NCBI GenBank assembly: GCA_963808615.1
Contig: CAWEGV010000011.1
Span: 1,110,133 to 1,174,132, forward strand
Source of the DNA: Palsa-504 sp963808615
Lineage (GTDB): Bacteria; Actinomycetota; Actinomycetes; Streptosporangiales; Streptosporangiaceae
Reading direction: 5' to 3'
Length of the DNA stretch: 64,000 bases
The notes under the pieces were generated by a model. The model saw nothing but the letters and a program-made list of their open reading frames with translations. It ran no database searches and was not told the DNA's origin. The translations under genes and the position numbers were made by a program. Below are positions 18,204 to 26,819 of the stretch, one piece after another (the first letter of the stretch is position 1; each line of letters opens with the position of its first letter).

Positions 18204-19430
18204 ATGAAGTTTGCATCACATCGGCGCGGGCGGATGGCCGTCCCGGCCGAAATCGCAACACGACAGGCAATGCGCCTCCTGAACCGCGGCTGGCCGGGCG
18301 CGCTGGTGCTCGGCTTGGCCGCGGCCGCGGCCGTGGCGGTCCCCGCGTCCGCATCCGCCTCCACCGATTGGTCCCCGGTGGTCGGGCACGTCTACGTCAA
18401 CGACAACACAACACCAGCCAACACGATCGGGGCGTTTGACCGCCACGCCGATGGCACGCTGACCCCCGAGGCCGGGTCCCCGTTCTGGGCCGGCGGGAAG
18501 GGGACCGGCGCCGGGCTGGCCTCACAAGGCGCGCTGCAATTCTCGGCCGGTGCCCGGTTCTTGATCGCCGTGGATGCGGGCAGCAACCAGATCTCGGTGC
18601 TGCGAGTCCATTCCGGCGGCTCCCTCAGCCTGGTGCCCGGCGGCGTCGTCTCCTCCCACGGCACGCTGCCCGACAGCCTCGCGGTCCACGGCAACCTGGT
18701 GTACGTGGCCAACTCCGGGGCTGGCCACAGTAACTACACCGGCTTCCGGCTCAGCTTCGGCGGCCACCTGTTCCACATCCCTGGGTCGACCGTGACGCTG
18801 GTCGCCGACGCCGCGCCCGGTGACGTGCTGTTCAACGGCACCGGCACCAAGCTGGCCGGCACCGAGGTGGGACCCTCCCTGATCGACAGCTTCACCGTCG
18901 GCTCCGGCGGCCGGCTGACCGCCGCCCCCGGATCGCCGTTCCCGGCCCAGGGCGCGGGCCCGTTCGGCAGCGAGTTCAGCCCGGCCAACCCCGATCAGCT
19001 GTTCGTGTCCAACGCCCACAACACCGCCACCGACAGCGGCACCGTCTCGGCGTTCCGAGACCACCGCAACGGCAGGCTCTCGCCGGTCAACGGCTCCCCG
19101 TTCCCGGATCACCAGATGGCCCCGTGCTGGGTGGAGATCACCCATGACGGCCAGTTCCTGTTCACCGTGAACACCGCATCGGGGACGATCTCGGCCTATC
19201 AGATCGCCGCCAGCGGCGTCCTGACCCTGCTGCCGGCCAGCACCCCGGCCGGCGCTCCCGCGGCCGGCGCGGTCGATGCCCGGCTGAGCCCGGACGGCGG
19301 CTTCCTGTACGTCGATCAGAGCAAGGCCGGCAAGGTGGCCGCGTTCGCCGTCGGCGGCGGCAACCTGACCGCGATAGGCGCGTTCGCGCTGCCGGCCGGC
19401 GCCGCGCCCGCAGGCATCGTCGTCAGCTAG
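18204..19430 (+). CDS. Secreted lactonase-type beta-propeller protein
   Basis: A 408-residue exported protein. It has an Arg-rich n-region, a hydrophobic segment (ALVLGLAAAAAVAVPASA) and an ASA cleavage site, so a Sec signal peptide is predicted. The mature part consists of propeller-like repeats with phrases such as VYVNDNTTPANTIGAFDRHADGTLTP, FLIAVDAGSNQISVLRV, LVYVANSGAG, FLFTVNTASGTISAYQI and FLYVDQSKAGKVAAF. These match the 6-phosphogluconolactonase/3-carboxymuconate-cyclase propeller family. Whether it has enzyme activity is unclear. ATG 18204 follows GGAGGAAAGGG. Confidence 0.8.
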   Translation: MKFASHRRGRMAVPAEIATRQAMRLLNRGWPGALVLGLAAAAAVAVPASASASTDWSPVVGHVYVNDNTTPANTIGAFDRHADGTLTPEAGSPFWAGGKGTGAGLASQGALQFSAGARFLIAVDAGSNQISVLRVHSGGSLSLVPGGVVSSHGTLPDSLAVHGNLVYVANSGAGHSNYTGFRLSFGGHLFHIPGSTVTLVADAAPGDVLFNGTGTKLAGTEVGPSLIDSFTVGSGGRLTAAPGSPFPAQGAGPFGSEFSPANPDQLFVSNAHNTATDSGTVSAFRDHRNGRLSPVNGSPFPDHQMAPCWVEITHDGQFLFTVNTASGTISAYQIAASGVLTLLPASTPAGAPAAGAVDARLSPDGGFLYVDQSKAGKVAAFAVGGGNLTAIGAFALPAGAAPAGIVVS

Positions 19431-20461
19431 TTCTCTGGCCAGACAGGCCGGAGCCGCAGGAACGCCCGCGGCTCCGGCCTGACGGTTGCCATGCCGCGCC
19501 GGGCGGGCCCGCTGCCCGGCCTGCCGGACGGCCCGGTGGCAGCGGTGATCGGCCAGGTGGAGGCCTACGGGGACGAGCCGCCGGAATACCGCTTCCCGCA
19601 AAGGCGAGCTGGCCGCTGCCCACGCCGGGCCGGGCATCCTGCCCGGTGAGCTGCTGGTCCATGGCCGGACCTGGCCAAGACCATGGACCGCAGCTGGCCT
19701 CACCCGCCGGCAGGTGCCGCTGATCTGGTCCGGGGTGGAGCCGATCCTGCCCGGATCGGCCGAACCAGCCAGATCCGCCGGGCACCAGGCCGCTTACCAG
19801 GCACATCTCGGCGACAACCGGCAGCACCTGCGGTGCTGCACCAACGGCAGGCCCGGCACGCAGCTTCCCCCCGGACGCCACCTCGACTGCCACACCGGCC
19901 GAAGCCCGCAGGCCATCCTGCTCATCTTGTACCGGCACCTGTCGCCATGGCGGGCCGCCCGGACCAGCCGTAGCGGCCTGGGGACGGCGCCCCCGGCTAG
20001 CATTCTCCCTCGCCGACCGCTTCTACCTGCCCTGACCGCGCCAGGAGCTGGCCCATCCCCGGCAAGCCGCAGCCGCTGCCCGGCCCGCTGCCTGGCAATC
20101 TCTAGCCCGGCTCAACGAGCGGCCGGCCGGCCCGCATGATGCACCGGCGCCCTGAGCCGGGAACGCGCAGATCTGCCGCGATGATGTACCTCGCCATCAT
20201 CGAGGGCTTGGCAGGCAGGCCCCCGCTGCGAGGACGTGACCCTAGCCTGTCAGCGCGAGGCAGCAGGGCACCGCGGACGCTCGCGGCCTCTGCGCATCGG
20301 ACCGACACTGATCACAGAGCGTGGTCAACCAGAGGGTCGTAGCCGCGCAAATACCCGATGCTCCTATTTCTCGTCAAGGCCTTTTCTTCGGTCATCTGGA
20401 AATTGACGAGCGTGGGTTGCTGAGGGACGGACACGACAGGGATGGGCCGCTCCCGGCAAGA
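19431..20461. other. No confident gene
   Basis: A plus-strand scrap from ATG 19491 (MPRRAGPLPGLPDGPVAAVI, then GQVEAYGDEPPEYRFPQ) looks coding for about 40 residues and then decays. The rest shows no family motifs and is best regarded as degenerate sequence. Confidence 0.4.
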
Positions 20462-20585
20462 GGGCAGGCTCCTATTAGGTCACGAGGTCAGCAGGGGTAA
20501 GGGGATCCGGAGCGGCCGGCAGATCGGATAAAGGCCAGCACGGGGTGCGGCAGCCGATCTGAGGGCCAGGCCGCCCCGGAAGCTG
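20462..20585. repeat. Direct repeat flanking 20594 gene, copy 1
   Basis: About 124 bp closely similar to 21039-21166 in the same orientation. It starts GGGCAGGCTC and ends GCCGCCCCGGAAGCTG. It contains the inverted arms CAGATCG/CGATCTG around a 28-base loop. It lies eight bases beyond the stop codon of the minus-strand gene at 20594. Confidence 0.7.
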
Positions 20586-20593
20586 TGATGGGT

Positions 20594-20974
20594 TTAGCCG
20601 TTGGCGGCGGTGACGGCGTCAGTGACCAGGGTGATGTTGCGGCGGTCCAGGTTGCCCAGGACGGTGCGCAGCCGGACGCCGATGGCGGGATCGCCGAGGC
20701 TGGCGGCGATCCGCAAGATCGCCTGCTCGGAGGATGCGCAGGGCATCTGCCCGGCGTCCAGGGCGCGCAGGGCCGCGTCCCAGCCGATTGTGGCGAGCGG
20801 CTGGCCGGTGCTGATGCTGGCGCCGGTGCTGATGATGCGGCGGAAGGCGTCGCGGTGCAGGAAGTTCTCGTGGCTGATGATCAGCCCGGCGGCGGCGGTG
20901 TCGGCCAGGATGCCGTCGGCGGCATCCAGGAGCTGGCCGATCAGCTCGTCAACGGGAATCGCGGTGGCGTTCAT
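20594..20974 (-). CDS. Hypothetical helical protein
   Basis: A 126-residue Ala/Ile/Leu-rich protein, MNATAIPVDELIGQLLDAAD, continuing through LIISHENFLHRDAFRRIISTG, ALRALDAGQMPCASSEQAIL and LGNLDRRNITLVTDAVTAANG. It appears to be a helical bundle without membrane segments or known motifs. ATG 20974 follows GGGAGGCATCACC, a strong site; the longer upstream open frame is discarded. Nearly identical 124-128-bp direct repeats lie on either side, one in its upstream region and one just after its stop, suggesting amplification or insertion as a unit. Confidence 0.65.
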   Translation of the reverse strand: MNATAIPVDELIGQLLDAADGILADTAAAGLIISHENFLHRDAFRRIISTGASISTGQPLATIGWDAALRALDAGQMPCASSEQAILRIAASLGDPAIGVRLRTVLGNLDRRNITLVTDAVTAANG

Positions 20975-21038
20975 GGTGATGCCTCCCGGGAGGAATGGAG
21001 TGGTGGCCGCGGGGTGAGCCCGGGGCGGCTCACGCGGG

Positions 21039-21166
21039 GGGCAGGCTCTTGCCAGGTCACGAGGCCAGCAAGGGCGGAAAGAGGGGTCCCGGGGTGGCCG
21101 GCAGATCGGATAAAGGCCAGCACGGGTGCGACAGCCGATATGAGGGCCAGGCCGCCCCGGGAAGCT
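21039..21166. repeat. Direct repeat flanking 20594 gene, copy 2
   Basis: The second copy of the repeat at 20462-20585. It ends eight bases from the stop codon of the IS110 copy 3 transposase, the same spacing that copy 1 has to the stop of the 20594 gene. It may be the non-coding end of that IS110. Confidence 0.7.
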
Positions 21167-21173
21167 GCAGGCG

Positions 21174-22003
21174 TCAGCTCTCAGCGCGGAGCTGGCGGTA
21201 GACCTCACGCGCGACGTACCGCTTCAGGCAGCGGATGATCTCTTTCTTCGACAGTCCTTCCTTGCCGCGGCGGTCAGCGTAGGCGCGGGTGGCCTCGTGA
21301 GACCTCAGCCTGACCATCACGACCCGCCACAATGCGCTGTTGGCCTGGCGGTCACCGCCGCGGTTGAGCCGGTACCGGCCGGCGGTCGGCGGCCGAGCTC
21401 GCGCAGCGCGACCCGGGTCGCGTAGCCGGGCACCTCGCCTGGCCGGGGCCGCAGCGCCGCGATCGCCTCTATCAGCTGCGCCGGGGAGCGCTGGGCGAAC
21501 CGGGCCCGCAGCTCCTCGGGGCCGGTCACGATCAGCGCCCGGGCCTGGTTGACCGCCTGGGTCCGCTCCTGGCGGGCGCTGCGCCCGTCCGCCATCAGCG
21601 CCCGGATCGCCTCCACCGCCCCGTCGCGGCCCCGCGGCGCCCCCGACGCTCGCCCGGACTGGGCGGCCCGGGCCGCGCTGACCGCATCCAGCGGATCGGA
21701 CTTGCCCTGCCGGTGCCGGTCCTGCCGGTCCGGGCGATCCACCTCCACCACCCGCACCCCGGCCGCGGCCAGATAGCGGGCCAGCCCGGCCCCGTAGCTG
21801 CCGGTGCCCTCGACGCCGGCCAGAGCGAGGTTCCCGAGACTGCGCAGCCAGCCGGGCAGTTCCGCGTACCCGGCTGCTGTAGCGGGGAACTCCTGCACGC
21901 CCAGCAGCCCGCCGACCGAGTCGAGTGCGGCCGCGACATGCAGGTCAGCGTGCGTGTCCACACCGCCAGTGATGGCGCGCGTGTCTTCTACCATGGTGGT
22001 CAT
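21174..22003 (-). pseudogene. IS110 family transposase, internally deleted (copy 3)
   Basis: From ATG 22003 the minus strand reads MTTMVEDTRAITGGVDTHAD and HVAAALDSVGGLLGV, the DEDD domain opening, and runs through GVEGTGSYGAGLARYL, GKSDPLDAVSAARAA and PEELRARFAQRSPAQLIEA to YATRVALRELGRR. The next segment, YRLNRGGDRQANSALWRVVM, follows at once in a different frame, ending YVAREVYRQLRAES and TGA at 21174. Roughly 75 residues around the helix-hairpin-helix and catalytic Ser region are missing. GAAAGGGACG precedes the start. This transposase is unlike copies 1 and 2. Confidence 0.75.
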
Positions 22004-22524
22004 AGCCGTCCCTTTCACGGTTGAGGGATGGCACGCACCCGCTAGCCGTCGGACCCGTGAACCCCGGCCTCTTGCACAGGCCAGGCAGATCAGACCGGCA
22101 GCGCCGGTGGTTGCCAGGACTGGGACCCGGCCGACACGCCGGTAACAGGACAACCTTGACGGCGTCGGCCGGATCGGGGGTCAGGCCGGGTCCCAGGCCC
22201 CGACACTACGCCCGAGCCACCGCGAAACCACTGAAGCAAGGCGTGTGTCGGAGCTTCTCTCATCATCCTTGCCGATATGCGTGGCTGGGGCGCCGGTCGG
22301 CAAAGGCCGCAGGAACCGTCCATAAGCGGAGGTCCTGCTCAGTGAGCTGCAGCCATGCGGTGGTCATGGCTTCGGGGAACGCCGCATGCCGGGGGCCGCC
22401 GAGCGCGCACAGGCCAAAGCCTGCCAGGGCGGCCAGCCCCACATCCTCGGACTGTTACGCACCCCGTGATCGATGTACAACCGGACGGGCGGAACGCCGG
22501 CCAGGTGCCGGCCGTCACACCAGT
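22004..22524. other. IS110 copy 3 leader region; no gene seen
   Basis: No protein-like frame fits before the lipoprotein gene. The first 150-200 bases are the non-coding leader of IS110 copy 3, rich in short inverted repeats (for example CCGGCCTC.. and GCCGGTGG.. around 22065-22110). They are a plausible former bridge-RNA locus. Confidence 0.35.
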
Positions 22525-23859
22525 ATGAAAGTGCGCTCGCTGCCGGTGCTGGCCGTCTTGCTCGCCGTGGCGGCCTGCGGCGCCAGCGCCGTTCGGGTCG
22601 CGACGGCAGCGGGCTGCACGGCATGGGCGCAGGAGGTGTCGCTCACCGGGCAGGTCCGCTGGCAGGTGCTCCTGGGGAGGGGACCGGAGGAGGAGCTCGG
22701 CCCGGACGCCGAGCCGCTCGCCGTAGGCGGCGTGGCGGTATTCGCCCAGACTGGCGTGGTGCACGGCTTGCGGCTGGCCGGCGGGCAGGCGCTGTGGACC
22801 TACACCGACGGGCTGTCGGTCTACGGGATGTGGCGCTGGCAGGGCCTGGTGGTCGTGCTCAGCGGCCAGTCTGGAGGAGGCCCCGCAATCGAGGGCGAGA
22901 CCTGGGGCGGCCGGTTGACCGGACTGGACGCTGCCACCGGTGTGGTCCGCTGGACGCTGTCGATGTCGGGCATAGGCCCGCAGACCGATGCGGTGGCGAC
23001 GGCGGACGGGGGTCTTGCCGTGGCCGGGATGCTCGGGCAGCTCCTTATGGTGGACATGGCCGACGGCACCGTCCGCTGGAGCCGCGCGATTACGGACTCG
23101 ACTGGCCTGGCCGCCGCAGCAGGCCTGGTCCTGTACGGCTCGGGCGACAGGCTGACGGCCTATGACGACAGGACCGGCGGGCCGCGGTGGACCGCTGCGA
23201 GCATGGACATGGACCTGCCGCAGATGCAGCTGGCGGCCGGACTGCTGCTGGTGAGCTCCGCGTTCGGCGGCACCCCGGTGACCGCGTACACCCCGGCCAC
23301 CGGCCGCGTCGCCTGGACCTTCGAGACGCCTGCCCCCCAGGCGGGCGCCACTGCGTCCTGGGCGGCCGTAGCGGCCGGGACGGCCGGAGTGGCCGTGACG
23401 GTCGCGAACTTGCCGGGTCCGGGCCGGCTATACCTGCTCGACCTGGCAACCGGCCGGGTGCGCTGGCAGGCCACCACCCTGGTGGGCGCGGGCCCGCTGC
23501 TCACGGCAGCCGGCGTGATCGACCTCGAGGGCACCGCGGCGAAAGGCCCGGCGGCGATCGTGGACCGCGACCCCGCGGACGGCCGGATTCGCTGGCAGGA
23601 CAAGCTGCAGCAGCAGTTCAGCAACGCCGGGCAGGGCATGGAGCAGCTCGTGCAGGCGGGTCAGCTGGCGCTGGTGCAGAGCAACGCGACCCCCGGCCAG
23701 CCAGTCACGTTGTCCGCGTACTGGCTGGACGACGGCAGCCTCGCCTGGCAGACCAGGCTGCCGGAGAACGTGGCCGATCCCCCGGACCTCGTGCCCGGCC
23801 AGGGTGTCCTCGTCCAGCCCGACTTGCCCCTCTCCGGCTGCGGTCCGGTGCCAGTGTGA
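22525..23859 (+). CDS. PQQ-repeat beta-propeller lipoprotein
   Basis: A 444-residue predicted lipoprotein. The N-terminus MKVRSLPVLAVLLAVAACGA has a short basic region, a hydrophobic core and the lipobox VAAC, so Cys18 should be lipidated and the protein anchored outside the membrane. The body repeats PQQ-type blades such as LRLAGGQALWTYTD, LDAATGVVRWTLS, VDMADGTVRWSR, YTPATGRVAWTFE, LDLATGRVRWQAT and RDPADGRIRWQDK. Such propellers serve as scaffolds or sensors. No PQQ-dehydrogenase active site is visible. ATG 22525 begins right at the signal peptide. Confidence 0.8.
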   Translation: MKVRSLPVLAVLLAVAACGASAVRVATAAGCTAWAQEVSLTGQVRWQVLLGRGPEEELGPDAEPLAVGGVAVFAQTGVVHGLRLAGGQALWTYTDGLSVYGMWRWQGLVVVLSGQSGGGPAIEGETWGGRLTGLDAATGVVRWTLSMSGIGPQTDAVATADGGLAVAGMLGQLLMVDMADGTVRWSRAITDSTGLAAAAGLVLYGSGDRLTAYDDRTGGPRWTAASMDMDLPQMQLAAGLLLVSSAFGGTPVTAYTPATGRVAWTFETPAPQAGATASWAAVAAGTAGVAVTVANLPGPGRLYLLDLATGRVRWQATTLVGAGPLLTAAGVIDLEGTAAKGPAAIVDRDPADGRIRWQDKLQQQFSNAGQGMEQLVQAGQLALVQSNATPGQPVTLSAYWLDDGSLAWQTRLPENVADPPDLVPGQGVLVQPDLPLSGCGPVPV

Positions 23860-23997
23860 GCAGGTAGCGGCGAGCTCGAAAACCTGCGTCATTGTCCTAT
23901 ATCCATCCGAAGTGCTGTTCAAAGATCGCTAGCCTCTGCTGCCCGTCGACCTCATCTGCATGTTGAGGGCAGCTCCACAGAAGGGATTCGTGCGCAG

Positions 23998-24156
23998 ATG
24001 GCCTTCTGGAGAGATACCCAGGTCGCATTCGTACTCGCGGCGAACCTGGCCACCTCGCTGTGGAATCTCGCCGATGTCCTGTCAGCACTTGGCCGGATGA
24101 GGGACGCTGAAGGAGCACGGCGCGAGGCTGGAGGATCTGACCAGACGGCGCCGTAA
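23998..24156 (+). CDS. Possible small membrane peptide
   Basis: A 52-residue frame starting MAFWRDTQVAFVLAANLATS with one hydrophobic stretch, followed by a charged tail rich in Arg and Glu. AAGGGA lies about eleven bases upstream of ATG 23998. Length and composition would fit a small membrane protein or the remnant of a larger gene. There is no family match, so it is tentative. Confidence 0.3.
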   Translation: MAFWRDTQVAFVLAANLATSLWNLADVLSALGRMRDAEGARREAGGSDQTAP

Positions 24157-24245
24157 CGGGGCGGTATGGGCTCGGTATGACGGTGGCTGGCAGTCCCCCG
24201 GTCGGGCCGGCTGAGGTCAGGATCGGTCCGGGCGGGCGGGTTGCG

Positions 24246-24308
24246 CCTGATGGTCGCGGTCTCATGCCTGATGGTCGCGGTCTCATGCCTGATGGTCGCG
24301 GTCTCATG
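24246..24308. repeat. Three tandem 21-bp repeats
   Basis: Three perfect copies of a 21-bp unit beginning CCTGATGGTCGCGG sit head to tail. The unit is a multiple of three and would encode MRPRPSG on the minus strand, but no gene is supported there. The array lies about 60 bp before the gene at 24371. Confidence 0.85.
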
Positions 24309-24370
24309 CGGAGATGATCTTTCCTGTGATACTGGGGCTGACCATCGGATGAGCGAAGGGGACAGAGCAG

Positions 24371-24855
24371 GTGACCGGATTCGGTGATCTCGCTACCCGG
24401 GCTGGAGCGTGCACGGCGCTCACCTATGACCGGGACCGGATGCTGGAGGCGCTGGCGTGCGAGGAAGCGGCGCCGGGGAGCGTGGCCATCCAGCACGACC
24501 CGCTGGCCCCGGCCGGACGCGGCCAGATCTCGGTCCTAGGTCTCGTGCAGCACGTGGCCATGTGGGACGAGATCGTGCTCGCCATCTTGTCCGAGGCCAG
24601 GCATGGCCGGGCGCACTGGAGCCTGGATCGGCTGTGGGCTCCGGTGGAGGCGGGACGCGCGCTGAACGTCGGCGGCGTGGAAGCCGACGGCTCCTTCCGC
24701 CAGAGCTTGTGGTGCATCGCTTCGGTTCGGTGCGGCAGGCGCTCATCGCCGCGATCGATGAGGTGCCGGACGTGGAATGGACGGGCGGGCTGGCGTTCCG
24801 GCATGACGGCGAGGAGCCGCAGACACTGTTCTGGGCTGTGCCAATTCGCCAGTAG
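24371..24855 (+). pseudogene. DinB / maleylpyruvate-isomerase-like protein, frameshifted
   Basis: The first frame reads GDLATRAGACTALTYDRDRM, LEALACEEAAPGS and LGLVQHVAMWDEIVLAILSEARHG, matching a DinB-type four-helix bundle in which LxHVAxWD carries the metal-binding His. Near 24700 the frame shifts by one. The other frame completes the protein with ELVVHRFGSVRQALIAAID, VPDVEWTGGLAFRH and FWAVPIRQ to a stop at 24855. DinB proteins use bacillithiol or mycothiol in transferase or isomerase reactions. With the shift the product would be garbled after residue 110. Confidence 0.6.
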
Positions 24856-25225
24856 CCCGGAGGCGGATCCGGCGCGCACGCGGACATACCGGCATGCGTG
24901 CCTGCACCTGGGAATCGACGCGAACTGAAGGGCGCATTGGCCTCGCCGCCGCCGGCGTGATGAGGCCCATGACCGGACAGGACGCGATGCTCACTGCCGC
25001 CAGGAGCGGCGGGCCCCAGAAAGGCTCGACTCCACCGGAGACCCGCAGCCATAACGAGGTGATCTGCATCCGGCGATGCATGCCACGCACCTGGCAGCAT
25101 ACAGCGGAAATAATCGGCGTTTAGCGCGGCCTTCGATCCGAATCGAACGCCTGAGATAACGATCGCCGCCGCTGACCTGACATACAGACCAGCGAATAAG
25201 TATGCGGGCGCCCAACACCTGCTAT
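24856..25225. other. No gene seen
   Basis: No supported gene lies between the DinB-like remnant and the tRNA-linked repeat. Confidence 0.5.
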
Positions 25226-25589
25226 TCGGCAGAAGAGTGAGACCTTGTCTGTTCCCTTGACCCGGTAGCCCAGGACGAGTCCATCGCGGGTCAGCTCGTC
25301 GGCGATGCCCAGCACGGTCGCCTTGATGCACTCATCGCCGGGGGAAGGAACCCATAATGGGCAGGAGCAGCAGCCGGCTCTTTCGCGCACTGGCGGGCGC
25401 CCAGCACTCGGGCGACAGTGTTGGAACCCATGTGGCCTATGAACCTGCGGATGAGAGATCCGGTGCACCGGTGACATGCCGGGTCAGAACGTCGCAGACC
25501 AGCACTCTATCGGCTCCCGGGTCTGTTAACGAGACTAGTCGAGAGCGGGCGACGGGAATCGAACCCGCATGACCAGCTTGGAAGGCTGG
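25226..25589. repeat. 364-bp direct repeat, left copy (GH15 scrap plus tRNA-Gly 3' part)
   Basis: This block matches 58585-58946 in the same orientation with a three-base and a one-base gap and a short cluster of substitutions. Its low-coordinate third encodes, on the minus strand, GDECIKATVLGIADELTRDG and LVLGYRVKGTD. That is a piece of a GH15 glucoamylase-like C-terminus cut off at the repeat edge. Its high-coordinate end is the 3' 46 nt of tRNA-Gly. Both edges are sharp: sequences outside the block differ from those outside the right copy. Confidence 0.85.
25544..25589 (-). other. tRNA-Gly 3' fragment; candidate attachment site
   Basis: These 46 bases are identical to the anticodon arm, variable region, T arm and 3' acceptor strand of the intact tRNA-Gly(TCC) at 58901-58971. 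The 5' half is replaced by unrelated sequence from 25590 on. A tRNA 3' half duplicated at a distance is the usual trace of integration by a tyrosine recombinase. It is not expected to give a functional tRNA. Confidence 0.75.
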
Positions 25590-26041
25590 TGACAAACCCT
25601 GGTCGGCCAGTCCAGTTTATGGCAGTGACCAGGAGATATAACGCTGCTGCACCGCCTGTTTGGATAGAAATTTGGGTAGAAACCGCCGCTGCCCGTAATG
25701 CGTGAATTCTGGTGCAGCGCAGTCCCGTTCCGTGAACCCTGATGCCGCACACTTCGGTGACTCCCATGCGTGGGCGTGCAGCAGCGCCACACGGTGCCGC
25801 GACAGGTGTACATCGAGGAGACCCTGCCCGAGAGCGCGGTAGCGAAGGTGGCCAAGCCGGTCCGGCGGGAGCGGCTGCGGGGAGGCGGAGAGCGACCACC
25901 TGACCCACCGCCGGATCCGGCCCGTTCGGGATCAATCTTTACCTGCCGAACGGGCCGTGGTGCTCCGCGCAGCTCACGTTCTCCGCCGAAGCCGCCCGGC
26001 GCATAATTGCATTTCAGCAGCATTAGCTGCATAATGATGCT
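25590..26041. other. Element arm next to attachment site; no gene seen
   Basis: No convincing gene. The first 120 bases are less GC-rich than the surroundings and contain TTTGGATAGAAATTTGGGTA, as arms beside phage or ICE attachment sites often do. Confidence 0.4.
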
Positions 26042-26397
26042 ATGAGTACTCGATCACCGTGCGGGACGTTCCCGATCAGACGCGCGACGAAGCGGCCCCG
26101 CACCTGATGCCGGTCGAGGCCGCGAATATCCTGCGCAGGGCGGCCCTGGCCGGTGATATCTCGGCCGACGTGGCCTCGCTCGCGCACGCCGGCCTGCTGG
26201 ACCTGCGCGTGGAGTTCTTTTCCTACCAGCCGTGCGCGGCGCGGGTCTGGGAACTCCGGGACAACGTGACGTGCTATGACGGATGGTACGTCGTGGTCGC
26301 CGAACTGCTCGATGCCCCGCTCGCGACACTGGACGGCCGCCTAGCCACCTCGACAGGACCACGCTGCCAGTTCCTGCTGCCACCAGCCGCGATATGA
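26042..26397 (+). pseudogene. VapB-VapC toxin-antitoxin remnant, fused by deletion
   Basis: The first residues (SITVRDVPDQTRDE) are the N-terminus of a ribbon-helix-helix VapB/FitA antitoxin. One base is missing between ATG 26042 and this frame. After only about 14 codons the frame runs directly into the distal part of a VapC PIN-domain toxin: APHLMPVEAANILRRAALAG, ARVWELRDNVTCYDGWYVVV and APLATLDGRLA. The latter two carry PIN acidic residues. The antitoxin C-terminus and the toxin N-terminus with its first catalytic Asp are lost, so neither part should work. Confidence 0.65.
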
Positions 26398-26475
26398 ACC
26401 GGCAGGCGCCGGCCACATGACCGGCCGCTCCTGCGCAGTGCCACTGGACAGCGCCCCACCAGCGGCAGATCCGGA

Positions 26476-26599
26476 CGGTCACCCCGCGGGCGCCACTGCA
26501 CAAAAATACGGTTGGCCTGCTTGCGTGGGCCATAACCAAGGAGTGGCCAAGCGGCCAACGACGCGAATGTGTCGGTAGATAACCGCGCGCCGACCCGCC
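26476..26599. repeat. 124-bp dispersed repeat, copy B
   Basis: This is the ungapped counterpart of 17669-17792 (120 of 124 positions identical). Here it is not attached to a group II intron. The flanks are unrelated to those of copy A from the first base on either side. Confidence 0.75.
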
Positions 26600-26701
26600 G
26601 TTCTGGACGGCGATCTGGGTCGTCCCAGCTGCGGTTTCGGCCGCGCTGAACTGGGAGTTCTGTGCCGCTTAGCCTGGCGGATCCGGCTGGGCCAGACATC
26701 C

Positions 26702-26760
26702 TGCAATCATCGGTTGCATGTTTCCCGTTTGATGTGCTACCGTCGGTTGCAGACGTACGG
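26702..26760. promoter_or_regulatory. Candidate operator of the SRPBCC-ArsR operon
   Basis: The inverted repeat TGCAA-N7-TTGCA lies at 26702-26718. The 9-mer TCGGTTGCA occurs at 26710-26718 and again at 26743-26751, and ACCGT/ACGGT arms flank the second copy. It lies 60-120 bp before the SRPBCC gene, whose operon encodes an ArsR-type repressor, so autoregulation here is a reasonable inference. Promoter boxes cannot be assigned with confidence. Confidence 0.35.
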
Positions 26761-26819
26761 TCGGAGCGACCAGTGACCGGCGATGGCGGCCGGCGCGTTC
26801 AGGAAGGGAGCGGGTACTG

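Noticed and set aside
19423..20139. Overlapping open frames on both strands
   Set aside because: No frame has a start with a ribosome site or a recognisable family. Apart from about 40 residues near 19491, the codon use is not gene-like.
24246..24308. CRISPR array
   Set aside because: The three units are directly adjacent with no spacers, so this is a simple tandem repeat.
26274..26699. Minus-strand 141-residue open frame containing LGYGPRKQANRIFVQW
   Set aside because: The only interesting part lies within the 124-bp dispersed repeat. The remainder overlaps the VapC remnant and has no family features, so it was recorded as a repeat rather than a gene.
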